This document shows positions 1 to 9,629 of a stretch of DNA of 55,850 bases, one piece after another (position 1 is the stretch's first letter; every line of letters starts with the position of its first letter). The DNA is from CAWGCE01 sp964480915. Lineage in GTDB: Bacteria > Planctomycetota > Planctomycetia > Pirellulales > Pirellulaceae. The notes beneath the pieces were generated by a model. The model saw only the letters and a list, made by a program, of their open reading frames with translations, was not told the DNA's origin and searched no databases. The position numbers and the translations under genes were made by a program. The stretch lies in contig CAYZRS010000034.1 in the NCBI GenBank assembly GCA_964480915.1, forward strand, positions 1 through 55,850, read 5' to 3'.

Positions 1-332
1 CAGACTCGGGCGGTCGCTAGACCGCCTGCTGAAATTCCCCCGCGCCTTGAATTTCTCCAGAGCGTTGGATCTTGTCCATGACACGCTTAATGAGTGCTGC
101 GCAGCCAGTTTCACTCGTTTCGCAGCCGTTTGCGGGGCTGATCGAGCTCATAGGCTCGGATTTGCCTCTGAGCGTCGAAATCGACGTTGGTAGCATTGCC
201 GTCAAGGGGCTAAACTGCCGAGTCCTCCTGGCTGACCGAGCTTGGCAGGAAAAGCAATGTCGTTTTCGGAGTATGGCTTCTGGGGAGCCACGCGATCAGG
301 CGACACACACAACACGACGCACGGAGGTGTCG
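1..332. other. Leading region without a confident gene
   Basis: No convincing gene lies upstream of the first start codon at 333. The frame of the first gene is open back to position 72, but a strong ribosome binding site (GGAGG at 323-327) precedes the ATG at 333, and residues encoded before it look unlike the nuclease family. A small inverted repeat, GGCGGTC / GACCGCC, sits at 9-26 with a GCTA loop. It could be the remains of a terminator from a gene beyond the left edge, but it has no T-run. Confidence 0.5.
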
Positions 333-1643
333 ATGTCCGGTCATCCGTTTCGTTTTTTGCACGCGAGTGACTTCCATTTAGAGTTACCGTTGCGTGGCAT
401 CGAAGAGGTGCCAGATCAATTGAGGGAACTCTTTTGTGACGCGCCTTATTTGGCGGCGGAGCACGTCTTTGATACGGCGCTTGCTGAACAAGTCGACTTT
501 GTCTTGCTCGCGGGTGACATTACGAAACTCAAAGGGGCCGGCGCCCGGCCGTTGGAGTTTCTCTACAACCAATTTCAGCGACTGCACGAAGCTCAGATTG
601 CCGTCTATTGGTGTGACAGCGGATTTGATCGGCTGGAGTATTGGCCCTCGGCGGTTCCTTTGCCAGCCAACGTAACGCTCTTCACCGACGACAGTGTCGA
701 CGTTGTGACTCACCGACGTGACGGCGAAGTTTTGGCGACTCTCTTAGGATGTGCCGGAATAAAATCGGGACGAATCCGCCCGGAAGAATTCGATAATGGC
801 GCTGCGGGGTACGTGATCGCGCTGACTCACGGGAAAACCGAAGCGGCTCCGCTGGAGGCGGTGAAGGTCGATTATTGGGCGCTCGGTGGAAAGCACAATC
901 GAGATAACTTAATGACCGAACCGAGCTTGGCTCATTATTGCGGTTCGCCGCAGGCTCGTGACCCAGAAGAGGAGGGAGCTCACGGATGTGCGGTGGTTGC
1001 GGTAGATGGGCGGGGCCGGACGCATCGCCAAACGATGACGACCGACGTGGTCCGCTGGCACACCGAGGTTTTCGAGCTGCCTGACCAAATTGATCAGCAT
1101 GGCCTGCTGCGCATGATGCGCGACCATTGCCATCGCCAAAGTGAACAAGCGGCCGGCCGGCAGGTGCTCCTCCGCTGGCGTTTGACCGACAGCGATCAAC
1201 TGACCGACACGCGCAGTGACTTGCTGGCCGCGCGCGTGCGGCAAGGTGGGTTGGCGCGAGACTTGTTAACGTCGTTGCGAGCCGAATTTGGCGAACAGAT
1301 CCCGGGCGTCTGGCCGGTCGATATCGAAGCCGAGCCGCCGACCGTCTTGCCATCGGGCTGGTACGAAGAGGATACGGTGCTGGGCGATTTGCTGCGAATC
1401 GTGCAAGCCAAACAGGCCGAGCCCGTGCCAAAAATCGCACTCGATCCGATGTCGGCGAGTGAATCAAAATCTTCGCTGGCACCGAAGGAAGCCGACGAAT
1501 TGGTGATCAAACATTTGGGGTCCGAGTTGCAAATCCACGACGCGCACGAATCGCACCGTTTGCTGAAGCACATCGCTTCGTTGGGCGTCGACCTGTTGCG
1601 TGGTGATCGCATTCTTTCGGAAGAAGCGGAGTCAAAATCGTGA
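333..1643 (+). CDS. YhaO/SbcD-like metallophosphoesterase, degenerate
   Basis: This 436-residue protein resembles the nuclease partner (YhaO/SbcD/Mre11-type calcineurin-like phosphoesterase) of SMC-like ATPases. Residues 9-16 (LHASDFHL) supply the motif I Asp13 and His15, LLAGD at 58-62 supplies motif II, and His166 in ALTHG fits motif IV. Motif III, normally GNHD, reads SGFD at 96-99, and the usual GHxH motif reads GGKH at 185-188. The metal centre is therefore incomplete and the protein may not cut DNA. The start at 333 is chosen because GGAGG lies six bases upstream. Its TGA overlaps the GTG of the next gene (GTGA at 1640-1643), as expected for a translationally coupled nuclease/ATPase pair. 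The family call is fairly sure; catalytic loss is inferred from motifs. Confidence 0.82.
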   Translation: MSGHPFRFLHASDFHLELPLRGIEEVPDQLRELFCDAPYLAAEHVFDTALAEQVDFVLLAGDITKLKGAGARPLEFLYNQFQRLHEAQIAVYWCDSGFDRLEYWPSAVPLPANVTLFTDDSVDVVTHRRDGEVLATLLGCAGIKSGRIRPEEFDNGAAGYVIALTHGKTEAAPLEAVKVDYWALGGKHNRDNLMTEPSLAHYCGSPQARDPEEEGAHGCAVVAVDGRGRTHRQTMTTDVVRWHTEVFELPDQIDQHGLLRMMRDHCHRQSEQAAGRQVLLRWRLTDSDQLTDTRSDLLAARVRQGGLARDLLTSLRAEFGEQIPGVWPVDIEAEPPTVLPSGWYEEDTVLGDLLRIVQAKQAEPVPKIALDPMSASESKSSLAPKEADELVIKHLGSELQIHDAHESHRLLKHIASLGVDLLRGDRILSEEAESKS

Positions 1644-4600
1644 AAATCTCCGGTTTGCAAATCGATGAATTTGGCGTTTGGTCGGGGCTATCGATCGACA
1701 ACTTCCCGGACAGTTCTTACGTCTTTTTTGGCGCGAACGAGGCCGGTAAATCGACCCTGCTGCAGTTCATTCGGACGATGCTGTACGGGTTCACCGACGA
1801 ACGCAGTAAGCGTTTTGTGCAACATCGCGACGCCGATACGGGTGTCATTCGTGTCGGCGGTCGCATCGGCGGGTCCTTGTCGATGTTGGCCAAGGATCAG
1901 CAGTATCAGGTGCGTCGTCATGTCAGCCTGACTGATCCGACCAGTGTCGTCGGCGACGTTCGCATCACCACGCGAGACGGCAGTCGGCAAGGTGCCAATC
2001 GGTTAACAACTTTGCTGGCCGGGATTGATGAGACGATCTTCAACAATGTGTTTGCCGTCGGCTTGGAAGAGATGCAGCATCTAGGCACGCTGAATGATAC
2101 GCAAGCGTCGCGTTTCCTTTACAGCTTGTCGACCGGGACCGATCGCGTCTCGCTCGTCGACGTGATGCGGCAGTTGCAAGCGACTCGGGCTCGATTGATC
2201 GGTGGGGAAGAGGAGGAATCGTATCTGGCCGAATTGCTGCGGCGGCGCGAAGCGTGCAAAGCGAAGATTCATAAGCTGGGGATGCAGGGCGATCATTGGG
2301 CTCAGTTGCGCAGCGAATTGGAACGGCTCAATGATGAGGTGGGTCGCCTAGAAGTCACCCGAGAGAAATTGCAGAACCGGACTCAGTTGTCGGAATTGGC
2401 TTTGCGTGTCCAGCCCTGCTGGGAACGGCATCGGCAATTGAAGATTGAAGTCGAGTCGCTCGGGCTCGTGAAGCGAGTCCCGGAAGATGCGCTGACGCGG
2501 TTGGCGACGCTCGATCAAGAAATCGCCGGTGTCAACGGCAAGTTGGAGCAGCAAGAACAGCACAGGAATCAGTTGCAGCGCGAACTGGCTCGGTTGGGCG
2601 GCGTCGGAACGGTGACTCGCAACTTGGCGAGGATCGAGGCGCTGCTCGATCAGCAAAGCACGATTACTGGTTTGCATGAACAAGTTCAGCAATATGCGGT
2701 CCAAGTCGAAGAGGCTGAATTTGAAATCCAAGCAGAGCAAGAGCGGCTCGGTATCTTGGCCGATGGTCGCGGGATCGTTTCGCGATTTGATACGGCCACC
2801 TTTGCCGCGTTGCGTGAACCGGCTCGCAACATGGAGCAATTGCGCGATCTGCTCGAACTCACCAAGCACGAAACGTCCACGGCAAAGGAAGAATCGAGTC
2901 GCATTGCGCTGATCTTGGCCGAGGCGTTGGGTAAACAGCCTGAATGGTTTGAGGGCCGCGACGAAGGCGACATTATCAAGGCGCTAGAACAGACTGGCGA
3001 AATTGCGTCGGCGCTCAGACGGCGAACTCAGCTGCGGAAAAACGTGCAAACCTACCGAGACCGATTGGATGGCTTGGTAGAACGCCGGAAGCGTTTGCTG
3101 CTGAATCAGCTGTTGCCCTGGGAAGTGATCAAAGCGATTGGTGTGGTCTTCACCCTGGGCGCGTTCTTGGCGATGTGGGCCTTCTTTGGCGAGTACTGGG
3201 GGCTGACTCAGCAGATGCGGACCGGCCTTGGCGTCATGGGCGGGATTGGAGTCGCGTTCGCGACGCTGCTAAAGATGTCTCTGCAGCACGCGTCGAATGA
3301 CGCACTCGATATGTGTCTGCGAAAAACTGAAGACGCCGAACGAGATCTGGAAGTTGCGCAGCAAGACTTGCAGGAATTGGAACGGATCATTCCTTCACGC
3401 CGCGCCGGACCAGTCGACTTGCGTGATGCAGAGAAGCAGGTCGTGCGGCTCGAATCGTTGTTGCCGATGGAAGCGCAGCGCCGTCGTGCGATCGATCGGA
3501 CCCGCTTGGGCGAAAAACAGGCGATTGAAATTGCCGAGAAAATGAAATTCGCTCGCCAGCATTGGGAGCAAGCGTTAGAAGCTCAAGGGCTTTCTCGGCG
3601 ACTGACGCCGGCGCAAGTCCGTGAGTTGGCCGATGAGACGGGCAATCTGGTCCATTTGCACCGACGGCATGAAGAGGCCAGCGAAAATCGCGAACGGACG
3701 ATGCGAGAACTGGAAAGTTATCGCGATCGGATGCGTTCGGCGATGGCCGATGCCGGGATCGGTGGCAAGGCAGGTACGGCGCTGGATGAACTCGGCCACT
3801 TGCAATTACACATCAATCAGCATCAACAACAGCGCAAGCAACGCGACGCGACTAATGAAAAGATCCGCCGCGATCAGCGAGATCACCAGCAAACGCTGGC
3901 TCGACTGCACGAATTGCAACGTCGCCGACAAGCGATTTTGAATTCGGCGAATGCTGTTGATGAAGACGACTTGCGGCAAATGATGGGGCAGCGTCATCGG
4001 TACGATTCGGTCGTTCAGCAAGCGAAAGATGCGAAGCACGAATTACGAAGTCTGCTCCATGGTGATTTGGGCCGCGAGCTAAAATTGGAATTGTATTCCA
4101 ATGGGCTCGAACCGATTCAAAAGCGGCATCGCAAAGGACGCACCGAACTGAGCCGCATTGATGAACGTCTGAAGGAGCTCTTCGAACGGCGAGCGAAGGT
4201 CGCCGAGCAGCTGAGGGCCTTGAACGCCGATCGGCAGCTCGATGTGGCACGCATGGAATTGGGCGTGATCGATGCCAAACTGGCCGACGGGATTGAGCAG
4301 TGGAAAATTATCAGCGCGATCACGGCGTTGCTCCGCAAAGTCTACAAACGCTACGAAAAAGAACGGCAGCCAGAGACGTTGCAAGAAGCGTCGATCCATC
4401 TTTCCCGGATGACCTGTGGGAAATACACAAGGATTTGGACGCCGTTGGATGAAGATCGGTTGGTGGTTGAAGAGAGCGACGGTCAGTCGTGGACGATCGA
4501 TCAGATGAGCCGCGGGACTCGAGAACAGCTCTTCCTGGCGCTCCGTTTAGCGCTGGTTTCAGGCTACGCCAAACGGGGCGTGCGCATGCCGCTGGTTTTA

Positions 4601-7063
4601 GACGATGTGTTGGTCAACTTTGATGAAGAGCGAACCAAAGCGGCGGCCGAAGTGCTTTCCGACTTTGCCCAACAAGGTCACCAGATGTTGGTGTTCACAT
4701 GCCATCAGCATGTCATGAACCTGTTTCAAGAGTTGGGGGCGACGGCTCAAAAGCTGCCGAATAACAAAGGTGCTTCGGTGATTGCTCCGCTGATGGCGGA
4801 TGAGTCGTTCGAAGAGAAACCGGCGAAAAAGCGAAAGGCTGGCAAACGCAGTAAGGGCAGCAAGAGTCGTGAAAGCAGCGGTAAACGGAAACGATCAAAG
4901 CGGAAGAAGCTTATGATCGGTTTTTCGGATGATGCGCAGGCGTTGCCCGTGTTACCCGCCCCGCTGGAACTGGCCGGCGCCGTGGCGAACTCGGTCGCCT
5001 TGGAACCGCCAGTGTTCGAGTCGGTCGACGACTGGAGATTCGTGCCTGAAGAAGTGCCAGAATCGATCCTCGCCCAACAGCCGGGCGATCGTGACTACGT
5101 CGAGCAGGTCTTTGACGGTGCCGTGTCGGGCGACGCGCAGGCGGACGTGATCGATTCCCCGTTGGCGGCCGCCATTCCCGGATTCAACGAAGAGCGGGCG
5201 GCCGCCGCTGCATTCACCGACCGTCCCGTCATTCCGGATTGGGATGCTCCCGTCGTTCCCACCGCGGTCGACGGGATCGATTGGTATGCCGGGACGGCCG
5301 CGCCTCAGGCGGCAACTGCCGGCGGCGTTCCTGAATTCGAACCGTTGTTAGGTGACGACTGGGCCGATGAGATCGCCGACGAAGCGGCGCGATTCGCTGA
5401 CGAACCGGTCAGGTCGGCAAGGCGGGAAGACGAGGAGCCCTTTCAAGACGACCTGTTGGACGAGTTGCCCGATTCGCCGCTGTTGTCCGAGCATGGTCCG
5501 GCGTCCGCGATGGATCACGGCATCGTTCCCGATTGGTCGATCGAGACGCGTTGGGATGAGCCAGAGCGGCCAACGCCTCGCCTGTCGCCAACAAAAGCGC
5601 GTGAAAAGTTGGAGCCGTTTGACGATTTTGAAAACGGGGACGTTGCGTGGGATCGTGAAGTCGGCACATCGCCTCAGCGATCGCTGCCCAAACCACTGTC
5701 GGAGCCACAGTCGAAACCCTCGTCGAAACCTTTGTCTGGATCGTTCCCTGCTGTGCGACCGCCAACCGAAGAGCTGCGGCCCAAGCGGAATCGTTGTGCG
5801 TCGAGCGAGCGTTCAAGTTTGACCGAAGAGGATACGGTGCTCGATTTGGACCTCAGCGATGAGGCGGCCGATATTTCAGAGTCCGATTTTGTGCGACCAG
5901 ATTCCCTGTTCACTCCGTCGCAGTCGTTGGAATCGTCAGAGTCTGCCAAACCTACCACAGCCTCTTTTGAGCGCCGGGCGCCGTCGCAGCCCGCAAGCAA
6001 AACGGGCCGAGAGCAACTCGACGCGGTCGGTCTGGAATCAGACGAGACAGCGTCGCAGACGCCGTTGGCGCGCAGCTTGGTGGGACGCGTCGCACCAACA
6101 CTGGGGGCCGCTGCGCTCGCGTCGGGGGCGGCTCAGCGATCCGTGAAGCAACTGCCGTTGGATGAGCGAGTGGCAGGCGACGAAGGAACGGGTTGGGAAC
6201 CAGGCTTGGAAAGTGATTCGTTGATCCGACCCACTGCCACGGGGATGCTCTATTCGGTGGCTCCTCCGCCCGCCGATTGGGTTTCTCCTTCGCCGGAAGA
6301 ATCGGAGCAAGTGGAAACGGCGCGAGCAAAGAACGTATTTTCGTCAACTTCCGGCGCTATTTTGCCGATCGTCTTGGGGGGATCGGCTGTGGAGCTATCG
6401 CAGCAAGCCGATTCCGATGAGCTCGTTGATGAAATCAAGGATGACAACATGTCGATCGTAGATCGGTTTATTCCGAAAAAGTCTGCACAAGATGTAATGG
6501 TGGACGAAGCCTCCGTCGATGAATCGCCGATCGCTGCCGAATTGCAAGATACGACGAGCGAAGTGAACGCCGTGCTCGAAGACGATGAGTACGAATACGA
6601 GGAAGTCGACGAAGAGGACGGCGAAGTGGCCACCGTCACCGGCGACGTGTCCGACGACGACGAGTACGAATACGAGTACGTTGACGACGAAGAAGAGGGT
6701 GAAGTGGCCACCGTCACCGGCGACGCGGCAGTCGAAGTCGAATACGAATATGTCGAAGTCGAAGTCGACGAAGATGGCAACGAAATCGAAGACGTGGCCG
6801 TCGAAACAGACGAAGAAGTCGACGATGACGAATATGAATATGAATACGTCGACGACGAAGAGGAAGAAGACGGCGAAGAAGTCGCCGTTGCCACGACCGT
6901 CACGGGCGACGTCGAAGAAGATGTCGAGTACGAGTATGAGTACGTCGACGACGATGAAGAGGAAGAGGACGACGAAGTATCGGCAGCAGCCGAAGAGGAC
7001 GAATACGAATACGTCGAAGTGGATGACGACGAAGAAGAGGAAGAGGAAGACGAGCTCGTGTAG
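1640..7063 (+). CDS. Giant YhaN/SbcC-like AAA ATPase with acidic tail
   Basis: This 1807-residue SMC/Rad50-like ATPase pairs with the upstream phosphoesterase. The Walker A motif GANEAGKST is at 31-39, with long coiled coils between about 190 and 880. A hydrophobic hairpin at about 495-545, near the coiled-coil apex, looks like one or two membrane segments. The ABC-type signature MSRGTREQ is at 956 and Walker B (PLVLDDVLVNFDEE) is near 984. The catalytic part ends near residue 1055, which is about the normal family length. A Lys/Arg-rich linker (about 1056-1090) and some 700 residues of low-complexity acidic sequence follow, ending in repeats of the type EYEYEYVDDEEEE and VATVTGD. A 25-bp stretch is exactly repeated at 6623-6647 and 6701-6725. 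The start is GTG. The role is probably DNA-end or chromosome maintenance; the tail's function is unknown. Confidence 0.8.
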   Translation: MKISGLQIDEFGVWSGLSIDNFPDSSYVFFGANEAGKSTLLQFIRTMLYGFTDERSKRFVQHRDADTGVIRVGGRIGGSLSMLAKDQQYQVRRHVSLTDPTSVVGDVRITTRDGSRQGANRLTTLLAGIDETIFNNVFAVGLEEMQHLGTLNDTQASRFLYSLSTGTDRVSLVDVMRQLQATRARLIGGEEEESYLAELLRRREACKAKIHKLGMQGDHWAQLRSELERLNDEVGRLEVTREKLQNRTQLSELALRVQPCWERHRQLKIEVESLGLVKRVPEDALTRLATLDQEIAGVNGKLEQQEQHRNQLQRELARLGGVGTVTRNLARIEALLDQQSTITGLHEQVQQYAVQVEEAEFEIQAEQERLGILADGRGIVSRFDTATFAALREPARNMEQLRDLLELTKHETSTAKEESSRIALILAEALGKQPEWFEGRDEGDIIKALEQTGEIASALRRRTQLRKNVQTYRDRLDGLVERRKRLLLNQLLPWEVIKAIGVVFTLGAFLAMWAFFGEYWGLTQQMRTGLGVMGGIGVAFATLLKMSLQHASNDALDMCLRKTEDAERDLEVAQQDLQELERIIPSRRAGPVDLRDAEKQVVRLESLLPMEAQRRRAIDRTRLGEKQAIEIAEKMKFARQHWEQALEAQGLSRRLTPAQVRELADETGNLVHLHRRHEEASENRERTMRELESYRDRMRSAMADAGIGGKAGTALDELGHLQLHINQHQQQRKQRDATNEKIRRDQRDHQQTLARLHELQRRRQAILNSANAVDEDDLRQMMGQRHRYDSVVQQAKDAKHELRSLLHGDLGRELKLELYSNGLEPIQKRHRKGRTELSRIDERLKELFERRAKVAEQLRALNADRQLDVARMELGVIDAKLADGIEQWKIISAITALLRKVYKRYEKERQPETLQEASIHLSRMTCGKYTRIWTPLDEDRLVVEESDGQSWTIDQMSRGTREQLFLALRLALVSGYAKRGVRMPLVLDDVLVNFDEERTKAAAEVLSDFAQQGHQMLVFTCHQHVMNLFQELGATAQKLPNNKGASVIAPLMADESFEEKPAKKRKAGKRSKGSKSRESSGKRKRSKRKKLMIGFSDDAQALPVLPAPLELAGAVANSVALEPPVFESVDDWRFVPEEVPESILAQQPGDRDYVEQVFDGAVSGDAQADVIDSPLAAAIPGFNEERAAAAAFTDRPVIPDWDAPVVPTAVDGIDWYAGTAAPQAATAGGVPEFEPLLGDDWADEIADEAARFADEPVRSARREDEEPFQDDLLDELPDSPLLSEHGPASAMDHGIVPDWSIETRWDEPERPTPRLSPTKAREKLEPFDDFENGDVAWDREVGTSPQRSLPKPLSEPQSKPSSKPLSGSFPAVRPPTEELRPKRNRCASSERSSLTEEDTVLDLDLSDEAADISESDFVRPDSLFTPSQSLESSESAKPTTASFERRAPSQPASKTGREQLDAVGLESDETASQTPLARSLVGRVAPTLGAAALASGAAQRSVKQLPLDERVAGDEGTGWEPGLESDSLIRPTATGMLYSVAPPPADWVSPSPEESEQVETARAKNVFSSTSGAILPIVLGGSAVELSQQADSDELVDEIKDDNMSIVDRFIPKKSAQDVMVDEASVDESPIAAELQDTTSEVNAVLEDDEYEYEEVDEEDGEVATVTGDVSDDDEYEYEYVDDEEEGEVATVTGDAAVEVEYEYVEVEVDEDGNEIEDVAVETDEEVDDDEYEYEYVDDEEEEDGEEVAVATTVTGDVEEDVEYEYEYVDDDEEEEDDEVSAAAEEDEYEYVEVDDDEEEEEEDELV

Positions 7064-7096
7064 CTTGGTTCATCGACTTGGAATCACAAACGAAGC

Positions 7097-7124
7097 CAGC
7101 CGGCTGCGACAGCCGGCTGTTTTT
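7097..7124 (+). terminator. Rho-independent terminator
   Basis: Two copies of the self-complementary CAGCCGGCTG (7097-7106 and 7110-7119) form a 10-bp stem around a CGA loop, followed by five T. It lies 33 bases after the ATPase stop codon and should end the phosphoesterase/ATPase transcript. Confidence 0.85.
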
Positions 7125-7148
7125 GTAGAGTGATCGCTTGTTTTTCGG

Positions 7149-7370
7149 CTACGCCGTCGGCGGGCGAGTCACCGTCTGCATCCAGCGGTATTGGCGGCAA
7201 GAGGGGCACCAGTGGACGCGCTTCGCCCGCGGGTTCGGGTCACGCCGCAATTGGATCACATCGGTACCACAGGGGCATCTGGCGATGCGGACAAGCGGTG
7301 CTTGTGACGAGGGATGTGTTGAATCGATGGACGGTCTGAACGCTCGACCCAGATACTTCCGCAAAAACAT
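7149..7370 (-). CDS. Possible small zinc-ribbon protein
   Basis: A 73-residue open frame with two cysteine pairs, CPCG near residue 34 and CPSC near residue 61, spaced as in a small zinc ribbon. The rest is basic. The ATG at 7370 has AGGG about eight bases upstream, while the frame itself stays open to 7541. The gene would converge on the ATPase terminator. I recognise no family, and the opposite strand also has an open frame here, so the call depends on the cysteine pattern. The remaining bases up to 7622 contain no other gene that I can see and should hold the transporter promoter. Confidence 0.4.
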   Translation of the reverse strand: MFLRKYLGRAFRPSIDSTHPSSQAPLVRIARCPCGTDVIQLRRDPNPRAKRVHWCPSCRQYRWMQTVTRPPTA

Positions 7371-7622
7371 GCGATGCCCTATCGGTTGCGATTCGTAATG
7401 GACGCGGATTGGCGACGTGGCCCCTGACATGGCAATTACGGGGCGAGTGCGGCTTGGTTCGTGCTGGCGCCGGTGAATGAGGGAAGTTAGAGCAATTAAT
7501 CGGTGGCTCAACGGAGTGGTCGGCGACGCCGCGGTTAGCAAACGATGTCTTGCTATCGCGTGCTGGCTGAATTACAAACAGAGCAGTAAATCACGCAGTT
7601 TGACAATACATGGGGGCGTTCT

Positions 7623-9239
7623 GTGAGCGATTCTGAATCAGCAGCATCTTCTGGCACGGTCGATACACAGCACGCTCAGCTAATGGGCCATCCACAGGGT
7701 CTATTCTTTCTTTTCTTTGCCGAGCTTTGGGAACGATTCAGCTTTTACGGCATGCGTGCCTTGCTGGCCCTCTATTTGGCGAATGAATTGTTCAGCGACT
7801 TGGCCAGCGGCAAAGATATTGCGTACGAAATTTATGCGGCTTACGGTTCGCTCGTCTACTTCACACCCGCCATTGGTGGCATGATCGCCGATCGACTGAT
7901 CGGGCACCGCAATTCGATCATGCTCGGCGGCATCCTCATGTGCATCGGCCACTTTACGATGGCCTTCAATAACCACACGATTTTTTATCTGTCGTTGGGG
8001 CTGCTGATTATCGGTAACGGATTTTTCAAGCCGAATATTTCGTCATTGGTGGGCGGTTTGTATGAACAGGGCGACGCCCGCCGAGATGCCGGTTTCACAA
8101 TTTTCTACCTTGGTATCAACCTGGGTGCCTTCTTGGCCCCGTTGGCGTGCGGCTGGCTGCAGATCAAATACGGTTATCACTACGGCTTTGCCGCGGCCGG
8201 AATCGGCATGTTTATCGGCATCATCGTTTTTTGGTGGGGTGGCATCCAAGGTGTGTACGGTCATCAAGGGCTGCAGCCTGAAGAGTATCGTGACAAGAAA
8301 TACGGGCCACTCAATATCCGTCACATCGTCTACGTCCTGTCGTTTGTCTTTGTGCCCGTGTTCGCGTTCCTGGTGCAAAAGAACCAAACTCAGATTTTTG
8401 GCGAGACCGGCCTGTTGGCATTCCTGCTGCAATTGCTTCTTGCAATCGTCTTGGTCTATCTCGCGTGGGTTTGTTTCACGAGCGATCGGGTCACCCGGCA
8501 CCGTTTGATGGTTGTCGTCGTGTTGACGTTCTTCGTTACGGTCTTTTGGGCATTCTTCGAGCAAGCGGGCAGCTCATTGACGCTGTTTGCGGAAGAGCAA
8601 GTCGACCTAAAGTTCCTCTCCGCTTCGCAGACCAACGCGATCAACCCGGGCTATATTATTCTGCTGGCCATTCCCTTTTCCATCATGTGGAACTGGCTTG
8701 ACCTGAGGAACTGGAATCCTAATACGATGATCAAGTTCGGCCTGGGGATCTTGCAGCTGGGACTTGGCTTCTTGGTCTTTGCTTTGAGCGCTCGGTACAT
8801 GAACGATGCTGGCCGAGTCAGCATGATCTTCCTGATGATTGGATATTTCTTTGTGACATCGGGCGAGTTGTTCCTATCGCCCATTGGTCTGTCGAAGGTG
8901 ACTGAACTTTCTCCGGCCAAACTTGTCTCTTTCATGATGGGCGTCTGGTTCCTCTCGTCCTCATTTGCACATTACATTTCTGGTGTGATTGCCAAACTGA
9001 CCACTGGTGGTGACGGTCACGGCGGGGAGGCAACGGAGGTCGCGGCTGGCCCGCTGACGAAGTATGCCGAGATGATTACTGGAGCGACCGGCGACATGTC
9101 GGGTGCCAGCGAGGGAGTGCTCAACTTGATGAACTATACCAGCGTGTTTGCACAGATCGCGATCATCTCTTTCGCATTCGGCCTCATCGCGTTGGTCATC
9201 TCTCCACTCATCAAGTACATGATGCACGGAATCAAATAA
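7623..9239 (+). CDS. POT-family proton/oligopeptide symporter
   Basis: This 538-residue inner-membrane transporter of the POT/PTR2 family imports di- and tripeptides with protons. The family proton-coupling motif ExxER is seen as ELWERFSFYG at 34-43, followed by the conserved GGMIADR loop after the second helix and the PTR2-type stretch FTIFYLGINLGAFLAP near 160. About 12-14 hydrophobic helices are present, which fits the usual length. The start is GTG with a G-rich stretch (GGGGG) about eight bases upstream. An extended loop near residues 460-490 is rich in Gly, Thr and Glu. It appears monocistronic. The family is certain; the substrate is assumed from the family. Confidence 0.93.
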   Translation: MSDSESAASSGTVDTQHAQLMGHPQGLFFLFFAELWERFSFYGMRALLALYLANELFSDLASGKDIAYEIYAAYGSLVYFTPAIGGMIADRLIGHRNSIMLGGILMCIGHFTMAFNNHTIFYLSLGLLIIGNGFFKPNISSLVGGLYEQGDARRDAGFTIFYLGINLGAFLAPLACGWLQIKYGYHYGFAAAGIGMFIGIIVFWWGGIQGVYGHQGLQPEEYRDKKYGPLNIRHIVYVLSFVFVPVFAFLVQKNQTQIFGETGLLAFLLQLLLAIVLVYLAWVCFTSDRVTRHRLMVVVVLTFFVTVFWAFFEQAGSSLTLFAEEQVDLKFLSASQTNAINPGYIILLAIPFSIMWNWLDLRNWNPNTMIKFGLGILQLGLGFLVFALSARYMNDAGRVSMIFLMIGYFFVTSGELFLSPIGLSKVTELSPAKLVSFMMGVWFLSSSFAHYISGVIAKLTTGGDGHGGEATEVAAGPLTKYAEMITGATGDMSGASEGVLNLMNYTSVFAQIAIISFAFGLIALVISPLIKYMMHGIK

Positions 9240-9629
9240 CCGACTGGCACCTGGGTCCCGTTTTGAGCCGGCTGAATCGACGGTGAGTCGAACGGGGTCG
9301 GCACAAGGAGAATCCGCAGAAGAGTTCGCTCAGGTGGCCCGTTGAAGTACGAATTGGGCCATCGATCGCGAACTGCAGGGAACGATTTCCACACAGTGAC
9401 GCTTCACTTTTGCGGTGTTAGGGCGAATACTTGCCCGGATCGGCACCAACCTTCGCCTGAAGAGAAAGTTGACAGACCGATCCGAGCTGATTCTATTGAT
9501 TGTTCCAATTGCCGCAGGTTACCTCGATCGATCCGATCCGAAACGCCGATTCGATCCACGGGTCAGTTCTTGGCAGAGGCGAGATATCGGCAAGGTTGAG
9601 CAGGGCAGAAACACAGGAGCTGAGTTGAG
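9240..9629. other. Intergenic region
   Basis: This holds 390 bases between the peptide transporter and the small haem protein. The short open frames here have arginine-rich, atypical composition and no ribosome binding sites, so I call none. An AGGAG at 9615-9619 is the ribosome binding site of the next gene. No clear terminator is visible after the transporter. Confidence 0.5.

Noticed and set aside
17..205. 62-codon minus-strand frame at the left edge
   Set aside because: No ribosome binding site or motif, and the sequence is equally open on the other strand.
682..1482. 266-codon minus-strand frame
   Set aside because: Arg/Pro/Ala-rich composition and full overlap with the phosphoesterase gene; no ribosome binding site.
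6250..6903. Minus-strand frame encoding Ser/Thr/Tyr-rich repeats
   Set aside because: It is the antisense shadow of the acidic Glu/Asp/Tyr codons of the giant ATPase tail.
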